Positions 7,849 through 14,821 of a stretch of 24,230 nucleotides of DNA are shown here, one piece after another; the stretch's first letter is position 1; every line of letters starts with the position of its first letter. This stretch comes from Poindextera sp035294785 (GTDB taxonomy: Bacteria; Pseudomonadota; Alphaproteobacteria; Caulobacterales; Caulobacteraceae): assembly GCA_035294785.1 (NCBI GenBank), contig DATGKF010000077.1, positions 1-24,230 of the forward strand, given 5' to 3'. The notes beneath the pieces were generated by a model. That model searched no databases. It had not been told where the DNA came from and saw nothing but the letters and a program-made list of their open reading frames with translations. The position numbers and the translations under genes were made by a program.

Positions 7849-8466
7849 ATGATGCGCGACTATCGCGACGCCAAGGTCATGGCGCGGGCGCTCCGCACCG
7901 GCCTGACCGACCAGGGCGTCAAACTCACCCACAGCCAGAGTCTGGAGCTGATGGCCAAGGCCTTCGGCTACGACAACTGGAACATCCTTGCGGCCAAGAT
8001 CGAGGCGGAACGGCCCTCCGCCGCGCCGCCCGACGGGCCGAAGACGCTGCACTGCTCGTTCTGCGGCAAGTCCCAGCACGAGGTGAAGAAGCTGATCGCC
8101 GGTCCGGCCAGCTTCATCTGCGACGACTGCGTCGGCCTCTGTAGCGACATCGTCGAGCATGGCGAGGTCCTGGCGCTCCTGGCGGAAGGCGGCGTCCCGC
8201 GGGTCGAGGCCTATCTCGGCGGCCGCTCCGCCGAGCAGCTGCGCGCCTACCTCGCCAAGATCGAAGCCGATCTCGGCCGCACCCGCGAAGGCCTGGCGAC
8301 CTTCGATCGCGTCCTCACGGCGCGGCGGCGCGGCGAGCCGATCAAGGAGTCCTGGCTCGACCTGCCGGAGGGAGAGCTCGTCCGCCGGCAGATCCAGGCC
8401 ACGACGCACGTCGCCGCAACCGAACGGATGATCGAGATCGTCACGCGGATGCTGCAAGACGCCTGA
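7849..8466 (+). CDS. ClpX-type C4 zinc-finger protein with N-terminal glyoxalase-related domain
   Basis: The product is 205 aa. Residues 1-52 (DYRDAKVMARALR, SQSLELMAKAFGYDNWNILA) match my memory of the small glyoxalase-related helical domain common in Caulobacterales. Residues 66-100 are nearly identical to the N-terminal zinc-binding domain of ClpX: CSFCGKSQHEVKKLIAGP then CDDC, with Cys69, Cys72, Cys91 and Cys94 as ligands. No AAA+ ATPase follows; residues 105-205 are a charged helical region. In ClpX this domain dimerises and binds adaptors and substrates, so the protein may modulate ClpXP (inference). The start is ATG 7849 or the adjacent ATG 7852. It is monocistronic, with a 254-base upstream gap. 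Confidence 0.82.
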   Translation: MMRDYRDAKVMARALRTGLTDQGVKLTHSQSLELMAKAFGYDNWNILAAKIEAERPSAAPPDGPKTLHCSFCGKSQHEVKKLIAGPASFICDDCVGLCSDIVEHGEVLALLAEGGVPRVEAYLGGRSAEQLRAYLAKIEADLGRTREGLATFDRVLTARRRGEPIKESWLDLPEGELVRRQIQATTHVAATERMIEIVTRMLQDA

Positions 8467-8481
8467 CGCTCGCGAACCTGG

Positions 8482-8511
8482 GGCGCGCTCGCCCGTCTAG
8501 TCGGGCGCGCC
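8482..8511 (+). terminator. GC-rich stem-loop after the zinc-finger gene
   Basis: GGCGCGC (8482-8488) pairs perfectly with GCGCGCC (8505-8511), with an alternative inner pairing CGCCCG/CGGGCG. It lies 16 bases after the stop at 8466. No T run follows, so it is only a possible terminator. Confidence 0.35.
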
Positions 8512-8519
8512 TCGCTGGC

Positions 8520-8528
8520 CCTACAATC
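8520..8528 (+). promoter_or_regulatory. Possible -10 element for the CoA-transferase gene
   Basis: CCTACAATC, containing TACAAT at 8522-8527, resembles the Caulobacter -10 pattern GCTANAWC and sits about 30 bases before the CoA-transferase ATG. I see no convincing -35 box at the expected distance. Confidence 0.3.
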
Positions 8529-8559
8529 CGCCCGAAGACGGCGGAGCGGGAGGAAGGCC

Positions 8560-10845
8560 ATGGCGGGAGCGCTCGCCGGCATTCGGGTGATCGACTTCGG
8601 GCAGTACATCGCCGGCCCGCTGGCCGCGATGCTCCTCGCCGACCAGGGCGCCGAAGTGACCCGCGTGGAGACGCCGGGCGGCCCGCGCTTGGAGACGCCG
8701 GCCAACCGCGTCTGGAACCGCGGCAAGCGCTCGATCACGCTGGACCTCAACGACGCCGCTGACCGCGCCACCGCCAAGGCGCTGGTCGAGCGCGCCGACG
8801 TCGTCATCGAGAACTTCCGCCCCGGCGTGATGGCTAGGTTCGGGCTCGGCGCCGCCGAGGCGACGGCGGCCAATCCGCGGCTCATCTATTGCTCGATGCC
8901 CGGCTTCGCCGCCGACGATCCGCGCGCGCAAACGCCCGCCTGGGAGGGCGTGATCGCCGCCGCCGCCTCGACGGTCGGGCGGGGCGAACTCGATGAGCCG
9001 GCAGCCAACGGCTCCAGCCACCGGCCGATCTACACCGCCATTCCGGCCCACTCGTCCTTCGCCGCCTTCTGGACGGCGGTCTCCGTCGCCATGGCGCTGA
9101 ACGCCCGCGAGCGCGACGGCGTCGGGCAGATCGTCGAGGTCCCGCTGTTCGACGCCACTTTCACCGCCCTCGGCTATCGGGCGCAGAAGATCCACGGCGG
9201 CGACGGCGCGGTCGCCGCCGACATGCGCGCCGCCATGGGCCGCGCCTTCGGCCGCGCGGGCGCCGTCGCGGGGGTGCAGGCCTGCAAGGCCGGGACCTGG
9301 GTCTATGTGCACCCGGGCAACAAGAACATCGGCGACTTCGTCCGGGCCATCGGGGCCGACCAGTTCACCGGCGAGGACGCGGCGGAGAAGGTGCGGGCGC
9401 TTTTCCTCACCAAAACAGCGATCGAGTGGGAGAACCTCGGGGCGGACGTGCGGACCGAGGTGGTCGTCTGCCGCTCGACGCCCGACTGGATCAAGGCCGA
9501 GCAGGCGCAGAGCTCGTCGATGTTGGCGCGCGTCGACGACCCGGTGCTGGGTCCAATGGTGCAGCCGGGCCTGCAGGTGCACCTCGACCACTGCGAGGGG
9601 GAGATCCGCGCGGCCTCCGAGCCGGACGCCGACCGCGCCGCCGTGCTGGCCGACCTCGGGCGGGCCGCCCCGGCCGCCACGCCCGCGCCGGCGGGCGATC
9701 CGCTGGCGGCGCTCGCCGGCAAGAAGGTGGTCGACCTCTGCATCGTGCTCGCCGGGCCGACCTGCGGGCGGACGCTGGCCGAGTTCGGCGCCAACGTGAT
9801 CAAGGTCGAACGGCCGACGGCGGCCAACCAGACCGGCCAGCTGGCCCGCGTCTCGCCGCACGCCTTCAACATCGACATCAACCGCGGCAAACGCTCGATC
9901 GTCATCGACCTCAAGACAGAAGAGGGCCTCAAGGCCCTGATGACGCTGGTCAAAGACGCCGACGTTGTCGTGCAGAACTTCCGCCATGGCGTGAACGAAA
10001 AGCTGGGCTTCGACTACGAGGCGGTCAGGCGGATCAACCCCAATATCGTCTACGCCTCGCTCAACATGTACGGCTACGACGGGCCCTGGGCGGTGCGGCC
10101 CGGCCACGAACAACTCGGCCAGATGGGCGTCGGGCCGGCCGTGCGCTACGGGGGCGACGACACGCCGAAGCTCCAGGATGTTGGCGCGATCAACGACTAC
10201 GGCACCGGCCTGATGGGCGCCTACGCGGTCGCGCTCGCCCTTTATCACCGCGAGCGGACGGGGGAGGGCGGCCACGTCTGGACCTCGCTCGCCCACACCG
10301 CCCAGATCCTCCAGTCGCCCTTCTTTTTCGACTACGCCCAGCGCCCGCCCTGGGACGAGCCGGCGGGCCAGGACGCCTGGGGCGAGGGCGCCTTGCAGCG
10401 CTACTACGCCACCAGCGACGGCTGGATCTTCTTCGGCGCCGCTGACGGTCAGGTCGAAGCGATCGGCAAGGTCGCCGGCCTCGAGGGGTTTCCCGCCACG
10501 GCCGACGACGAGACGCGGGCCGCCTTCCTGGCCGACCGGCTGACGCGCGATACGGCCGCCGCCTGGACGGCGCGGCTGACGGCGGCGCGGATCGGCGCCC
10601 ATCCGCTGACCAGCCTCGAGACGGTGATGAGCGACGCCTGGGTGCGCGACCACGGCCTGATCATCAGCCGCGAGCACGCGGGCATCGGCCTGATCGACCA
10701 GGCCGGCCCGCCGCCCCGCCTCTCGCGCACCCCGGTCGTCCCCGGCGCGCCGGCGCCCCAGGCGGGCGCGCACGGCCGCGAGATCCTCGCCGAGCACGGC
10801 CTCGACGCCGACGCCCTCGCCGCCGCCGGCGCGGTGCTGGTTTGA
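8560..10845 (+). CDS. Tandem (two-domain) family III CoA-transferase, CaiB/BaiF type
   Basis: The product is 761 aa, about twice a single family III CoA-transferase. Domain 1 (about 5-375) has VIDFGQYIAGPLAAMLLADQ, NRGKRSITLDL and GQIVEVPLFDATF. Domain 2 (about 385-755) has VVDLCIVLAGPTCGRTLAEF, NRGKRSIVIDLKTEEGL and VQNFRHGV. The family moves CoA between carboxylic acids through an aspartyl-CoA thioester. In domain 2 an Asp sits at the expected place (Asp546 in INDYGTGLMGAYAV); in domain 1 the matching stretch (IPAHSSFAAFW, 161-171) has no Asp. The halves may thus differ in role, one catalytic and one structural. An AGGAAGG ribosome site precedes the ATG. The substrate is unknown. The esterase-like gene follows after 37 bases. 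Confidence 0.88.
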   Translation: MAGALAGIRVIDFGQYIAGPLAAMLLADQGAEVTRVETPGGPRLETPANRVWNRGKRSITLDLNDAADRATAKALVERADVVIENFRPGVMARFGLGAAEATAANPRLIYCSMPGFAADDPRAQTPAWEGVIAAAASTVGRGELDEPAANGSSHRPIYTAIPAHSSFAAFWTAVSVAMALNARERDGVGQIVEVPLFDATFTALGYRAQKIHGGDGAVAADMRAAMGRAFGRAGAVAGVQACKAGTWVYVHPGNKNIGDFVRAIGADQFTGEDAAEKVRALFLTKTAIEWENLGADVRTEVVVCRSTPDWIKAEQAQSSSMLARVDDPVLGPMVQPGLQVHLDHCEGEIRAASEPDADRAAVLADLGRAAPAATPAPAGDPLAALAGKKVVDLCIVLAGPTCGRTLAEFGANVIKVERPTAANQTGQLARVSPHAFNIDINRGKRSIVIDLKTEEGLKALMTLVKDADVVVQNFRHGVNEKLGFDYEAVRRINPNIVYASLNMYGYDGPWAVRPGHEQLGQMGVGPAVRYGGDDTPKLQDVGAINDYGTGLMGAYAVALALYHRERTGEGGHVWTSLAHTAQILQSPFFFDYAQRPPWDEPAGQDAWGEGALQRYYATSDGWIFFGAADGQVEAIGKVAGLEGFPATADDETRAAFLADRLTRDTAAAWTARLTAARIGAHPLTSLETVMSDAWVRDHGLIISREHAGIGLIDQAGPPPRLSRTPVVPGAPAPQAGAHGREILAEHGLDADALAAAGAVLV

Positions 10846-10882
10846 TCGGCGGCGCTGTCGCCTTGCCGCGCGGCCCTCTCTG

Positions 10883-11953
10883 ATGGCCGATCGCGAACTG
10901 GACGACCTCGTCGCCGTCGTCGGGCCGTTGCTCGGGACGCTGGACGCGCTCGGCTTCATCTCCCGCTATTTCCACCCGCCGCAGTTCGGCGAGGTGCTGG
11001 CGGCGGCGGGAACGCCGGACGAGGCGTTGGCGGCCGTGCGGCGCAGGCTGGACGGCTGGCCCGATCGCCTCGCCGGCGTCGCCGAATGCCTCAGCGCGGC
11101 TGCAGACCACGCGCTGGCCGGCTTCGCGGCGTTGCGGGATGTGGGCGAGGCGCCGGACGCCATGCGCGGCGTTTATCGCGCGCTCGGCCGCCTGCCTCGC
11201 GCGCAGGAAGCGCTCTATCCCCTCGCCGCCGACCTGCCGCCGATCAGCCGGTACTTCCTCGAGCCCGGCGCCCGTGGCGACGAGGCGCTGCAGACCCGCC
11301 TGATCGAAGCCGGCCGGCCGGATGAGGCGGGCGTGATGCACGTTGGCGCCGAGCCAGGAGAGCGCGGCGGCTATTCGCTCTACGTGCCCGAGTATTACAC
11401 GCCCGATCGCGCCTGGCCGCTGGTGGTCGCCATGCACGGCGGCGCTGGGAACGGGCGCGGGTTTCTGTGGAGCTGGCTGCGCGACGCCCGCGCCCACGGC
11501 GCCATCCTGATCTCGCCGACCGCCGTCGGCGACACCTGGGCGCTGCAAGGCCCCGACGTCGACACCCCCAACCTGATGCGCATGCTGGACGAGGTCTCCA
11601 CCCGCTGGCGCCTGGATCCAACCCGCATGCTGATGACCGGCATGAGCGACGGCGGCACCTTCTCCTACGTCAGCGGTCTCGATCACCGCTCGCCCTTCAC
11701 CCACCTCGCGCCATGCTCGGCGGCGTTTCATCCGGTGCTGGCGGCGATGGCCGACGGCGAGCGCCTGGCCGGCCTCCCCATCGCCATCACCCACGGCGCG
11801 CTCGACTGGATGTTCCCTGTCGCCATGGCTCGCGAAGCCGCCGCCTCGCTCGAAGCGCGCGGCGCGGCGGTGACCTTCCGCGAGATCCCCGACCTCAGCC
11901 ACACCTACCCACGCGAACTGAACCCGGAGCTGCTGCGCTGGCTGAACGCGTAA
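10883..11953 (+). CDS. Alpha/beta-hydrolase, phospholipase/carboxylesterase type
   Basis: The product is 356 aa. The C-terminal 190 residues form an alpha/beta-hydrolase: oxyanion-hole HGGAGNG at 185-191, nucleophile elbow GMSDGG with Ser255, acid Asp308 in HGALDW and His340 in DLSHTYP. This is the dienelactone-hydrolase/phospholipase-carboxylesterase pattern. The first 160 residues are an additional helical region, without signal peptide; it carries ISRYF twice (26-30 and 121-125), hinting at an internal repeat. The enzyme is probably cytoplasmic and the substrate is not predictable. It lies 37 bases after the CoA-transferase gene and is likely co-transcribed. It is convergent with the TIR gene, whose stop is only four bases away. 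Confidence 0.82.
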   Translation: MADRELDDLVAVVGPLLGTLDALGFISRYFHPPQFGEVLAAAGTPDEALAAVRRRLDGWPDRLAGVAECLSAAADHALAGFAALRDVGEAPDAMRGVYRALGRLPRAQEALYPLAADLPPISRYFLEPGARGDEALQTRLIEAGRPDEAGVMHVGAEPGERGGYSLYVPEYYTPDRAWPLVVAMHGGAGNGRGFLWSWLRDARAHGAILISPTAVGDTWALQGPDVDTPNLMRMLDEVSTRWRLDPTRMLMTGMSDGGTFSYVSGLDHRSPFTHLAPCSAAFHPVLAAMADGERLAGLPIAITHGALDWMFPVAMAREAAASLEARGAAVTFREIPDLSHTYPRELNPELLRWLNA

Positions 11954-11957
11954 GCCG

Positions 11958-12545
11958 CTAGCCGGCGGCCCGGCGGAACGCGGCGCGGTCCCTCTCCGCC
12001 GGGATCTGCAGCGCGAGTGTTTCCAACAGCACCGCCAGGGACGCGGCGGTGCGGGCTTCGCGTTCGACCAGGCGGGCCGCGATAGGGCCAAGATGCGGCG
12101 TCAGCGCCTTTGTGACGCGGGCGAGCGCTTCGGATGACACGGCGGCGCTGGCCGGGGACGCCGGCGCGGTCGCGGGAGCGCCGAGTGTGGCGAGGCAGCG
12201 GCGAAGCGCGTCCGCTTCGTCTTTGGTGGCGTCGATGAACTGCAGGCGGGTCATGCGCAGCGGCGCCTGAGCGGGCTCGACCAGGATGGGGATCACCCTC
12301 TTGCCCGCGTCGAGCGCCAGGCTGACCTCGTCGGCGACGTTCGCCGAGGCGGCCGAACGCGGTGAGAGGATGACGATCACGCCCTCGGCAGCCCGCAACG
12401 CCGCCTCCACCGCCCGGTCCCAGTGCTCGCTCGGGCGGATGTCGTGCTGGTCGACCCAGAGTTCCACGCCCGCCGTCTTCAGGCCGCCGGCGATGCGCAG
12501 GGCGACGACCGAGTCCGCCCGGGCATAGCTGAGGAACCAGCCCAC
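11958..12545 (-). CDS. TIR-domain protein, coupled to the heme-sensor gene
   Basis: The product is 195 aa. Residues 1-125 form a bacterial TIR domain: beta-A GWFLSYARAD, BB-loop region VDQHDIRPSEHWD (31-43), VIVILSPRSAAS (56-67) and NVADEV with Glu73 at the place of the NAD-hydrolysing glutamate. A Pro/Ala linker (about 123-137) leads to a helical tail (138-190) with GPIAARLV and AERDRAAF. That tail resembles a small C-terminal module I recall from bacterial signalling proteins, not verified here. I chose the GTG at 12545: it has AAGGA upstream, places FLSYAR at the N-terminus as usual, and starts one base after the sensor stop. A longer reading to 12647 only overlaps the sensor gene. Possible roles are NAD+ cleavage or TIR scaffolding. 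Confidence 0.85.
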   Translation of the reverse strand: MGWFLSYARADSVVALRIAGGLKTAGVELWVDQHDIRPSEHWDRAVEAALRAAEGVIVILSPRSAASANVADEVSLALDAGKRVIPILVEPAQAPLRMTRLQFIDATKDEADALRRCLATLGAPATAPASPASAAVSSEALARVTKALTPHLGPIAARLVEREARTAASLAVLLETLALQIPAERDRAAFRRAAG

Positions 12546-12546
12546 C

Positions 12547-13419
12547 TTAGTCCTTGTCCAGCATGCGCATGGCCTCGCGCAGGGAGCGGCGCATGCGGTT
12601 GAAGGATGCGGCGAGCTTGGCGATCTGGTCGGCGCCGCCACGCACATACTCCGGCGCGTCGAGGTCGCCCATGCTGACCGCTTCGGCTGTCCTGGTGATG
12701 CGGTCGATGGGTCGGACGACGCCGAAGCTCAGCAGCAGGTTCAACACCAGCAGCACCGCGAGGAAGATGCCGGCCAGCGGGATCAGCAGCGCGGTCCTGA
12801 CCTTGGCCGCCCGTTCGGTCGTGATGGCCACCGGCAGGCTGACGATCTGCGCGCCGATGATCTCGCCGGCCTTCCAGCCGTAGCCGTTTTGTGTCCCGTA
12901 GAGGGCGATCATCGACTTCGGCGCGGCCGCCGCGGTGGAGTGGCACTCCAGGCAGGCCTGCTGCACCGCCAGCGGCCGCGCCAGCACCAGCGTCGGGCCC
13001 ATGGCGTCGCTGCGCTCCAGGATCGCCTCGGCTTTGTCAGGATGAGCGCGGAAGTCGTTGATGATGTCGGCTTCCCAGTCGCTGGCGCGATCTTCCGGAT
13101 TGGTCGGGTTCAAGGCCGCTTCGCGGTAGCTGTAGTCCGGGAACTTGGCGTGCAGCACCGCGAACGTCTGCTTCGCCGCGTAGGCGGACACAACCTGCGG
13201 GCGGAACGTGGCTCCCATGTCGCCGCTGATCAGCGGCGCGATCTGGGTCGAGGTGTAGGTCCGCGCGCCGGCCGCGCTCTCCATCATGATGCGCGAGCTC
13301 TGCAGCGCTTCGTCGGTGGCGACGCCGCGCAGCAGCGGCGTCAGCGCGAGCGCGAAGAGCGCCACGCCGAGCACGGCGATGGCGACGAACACCAGGTTGA
13401 ACTTGGTTCTGAGCCCCAT
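12547..13419 (-). CDS. Membrane sensor: Tll0287/DUF3365 heme domain plus HAMP, no output domain
   Basis: The product is 290 aa. TM1 spans 7-27, an extracytoplasmic domain spans about 30-205, TM2 about 208-232 and HAMP 232-284 (VVRPIDRITRTAEAVSMGDL, then ADQIAKLAASFNRM). The sensing domain matches Tll0287-like/DUF3365, with PTNPEDRASDWE and a covalent c-type heme site CLECH (Cys156, Cys159, His160). Such domains are thought to sense redox state or small gases. The protein ends six residues after the HAMP, with no kinase, cyclase, GGDEF or methyl-accepting module. The ATG at 13419 has GAGGAG upstream; longer readings to 13800 lack family character. The TIR gene starts one base after its stop, so the signal is probably passed to the TIR protein at the membrane (inference). 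Confidence 0.87.
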   Translation of the reverse strand: MGLRTKFNLVFVAIAVLGVALFALALTPLLRGVATDEALQSSRIMMESAAGARTYTSTQIAPLISGDMGATFRPQVVSAYAAKQTFAVLHAKFPDYSYREAALNPTNPEDRASDWEADIINDFRAHPDKAEAILERSDAMGPTLVLARPLAVQQACLECHSTAAAAPKSMIALYGTQNGYGWKAGEIIGAQIVSLPVAITTERAAKVRTALLIPLAGIFLAVLLVLNLLLSFGVVRPIDRITRTAEAVSMGDLDAPEYVRGGADQIAKLAASFNRMRRSLREAMRMLDKD

Positions 13420-13545
13420 GCACTCCTCGCTGTACGGTCTATCGCGGCGCCGGCGTGGCTGCCAGCGGCGGAAAAATCGCCATCGCCTTCCGTCGCGGCC
13501 AGAAGGCGTTTGCGGACGGGATGTCCAGGTGCGGCGCGACGGCGC

Positions 13546-13576
13546 TTGGCGGGGGCGCGAGGGCTGCGCTAGGCTC
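13546..13576 (+). promoter_or_regulatory. Candidate promoter for the acyl-CoA dehydrogenase gene
   Basis: TTGGCGG (13546-13552) and GCTAGGCTC (13568-13576), 15 bases apart, resemble the Caulobacter housekeeping elements TTGACGS and GCTANAWC. They end 39 bases before the ATG at 13616, in the 196-base divergent gap with the heme-sensor gene. Confidence 0.45.
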
Positions 13577-13615
13577 AAACCGACCAAACCCATTTCAGAC
13601 CAAGGGATTGATGCG

Positions 13616-14821
13616 ATGGCGGACGATGGAGCCGATGTTGCGCTGGAGGCCTTCCGTGCGGACGCGGCCGCGTGGCTCGCGGACAACTTCCCGCCCTCGT
13701 TGAAGGGCAAGGGCATCGATTTCGAAGGCGCCGGCGGCTCGACCGGCGATGCGGAACTCTGGCGCCAGCGCGTCGGCGACAAGGGCTGGACCACGCCCAC
13801 CTGGCCGAAAGCCTACGGCGGGGGCGGCCTCTCGACCCGCGAAGCGCGCGTGCTTCAGCAGGAGATGGCCAAGGTCGGCGCCTACAATCCCGCCGCGGCC
13901 GGCATGGGCATCACCATGATCGGCCCGACCATCCTCGACTACGGGACCGAAGAGCAGAAGAAAGAGCACATTCCGCCGATCGTGAAGGGCGAGGTGCGCT
14001 GGTGCGTCGGCTACTCCGAGCCGGGCGCCGGCTCCGACCTCGCCTCTCTGACCACCAAGTGCGAGGACAAGGGCGACCACTGGCTGGTGAACGGCTCGAA
14101 GATCTGGACGAGCGGCGCGCAGTACGCCGACTGGTGCGGCTGCCTGGTGCGCACTGACACCAGCCACAAGCACGAAGGGATCAGCTTCCTGCTCATCCCG
14201 ATGAAGCAACCGGGCGTCGAGACGCGCCCGATCAAGCTGATCGCCGGCGCCTCGCCCTTCTGCGAGACCTTCTTCACCGACGCCAAGGCGGCCAAGCACG
14301 ACATGCTCGGCCCGTACAACGGCGGCTGGACGGTGGGCAAACGCCTGCTCCAGCACGAGCGCGCCAGCCAGACGGGCGGCGGCAACCCCATGGCGGGGGG
14401 CCGCGTCGAAGCGCTCTCGGACATGGCCAAGCGCTATGTCGGCGTCGACGACAAGGGCCGCCTCGCGGACTCGGGCCTGCGCACCCGCATCATCCACAAC
14501 CAGATGGATGGCCACGCCCACACGCTGACGATCATGCGCGTGCGCGACGAGGCCAAGAACGACGGCGCGACCACCACCGCCTCGATCCTGAAGAACTCCG
14601 CCACCAACGTCACGCAACAGCGGGCGGAACTCACGCTGGAGATCATGGGCCACCAGGGCCTCGGCTGGGAGGGCGACACGTTCAAGGGCGAGGAGCTGCA
14701 GGCCGTGCGCGGCTGGCTCTCGGGCAAGGCGATGTCGATCTACGGCGGCTCGGCCGAGATCCAGAACAACATCATCTCCAAGCGCATCCTCGGCCTGCCC
14801 GACCCGACGCAGTCGACCTGA
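13616..14821 (+). CDS. Acyl-CoA dehydrogenase family protein
   Basis: The product is 401 aa, normal for the family. The helical N-terminal domain includes WTTPTWPKAYGGGGLS. The middle domain has the FAD/substrate signature YSEPGAGSDLASL (133-145) and SKIWTSGAQYADW (161-173). The C-terminal domain ends with MSIYGGSAEIQNNIISKRIL, the FAD-contacting segment. It should catalyse alpha,beta-dehydrogenation of an acyl-CoA in the cytoplasm, passing electrons to ETF; chain length and substrate cannot be read from sequence. I chose the ATG at 13616 (MADDGAD); further upstream the frame runs antisense through the sensor gene. Its stop is nested with the likely CTG start of the phosphotransferase gene. 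Confidence 0.93.
   Translation: MADDGADVALEAFRADAAAWLADNFPPSLKGKGIDFEGAGGSTGDAELWRQRVGDKGWTTPTWPKAYGGGGLSTREARVLQQEMAKVGAYNPAAAGMGITMIGPTILDYGTEEQKKEHIPPIVKGEVRWCVGYSEPGAGSDLASLTTKCEDKGDHWLVNGSKIWTSGAQYADWCGCLVRTDTSHKHEGISFLLIPMKQPGVETRPIKLIAGASPFCETFFTDAKAAKHDMLGPYNGGWTVGKRLLQHERASQTGGGNPMAGGRVEALSDMAKRYVGVDDKGRLADSGLRTRIIHNQMDGHAHTLTIMRVRDEAKNDGATTTASILKNSATNVTQQRAELTLEIMGHQGLGWEGDTFKGEELQAVRGWLSGKAMSIYGGSAEIQNNIISKRILGLPDPTQST

Noticed and set aside
8521..10959. 812-codon open frame on the minus strand opposite the CoA-transferase gene
   Set aside because: It is Arg/Gly/His-rich without any domain and mirrors the GC-rich third positions of a clear plus-strand enzyme; a typical antisense shadow.
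12546..12647. 34-residue N-terminal extension of the TIR protein
   Set aside because: It runs inside the heme-sensor gene, is Pro/Cys/Ser-rich and unlike TIR proteins; the GTG at 12545 has a ribosome site and fits the family start.
11958..13419. Classical anti-phage TIR system (Thoeris-like)
   Set aside because: There is no ThsA-like SIR2/SLOG effector or Macro/transmembrane partner nearby and no other defence or mobile genes, so a defence label is not supported.
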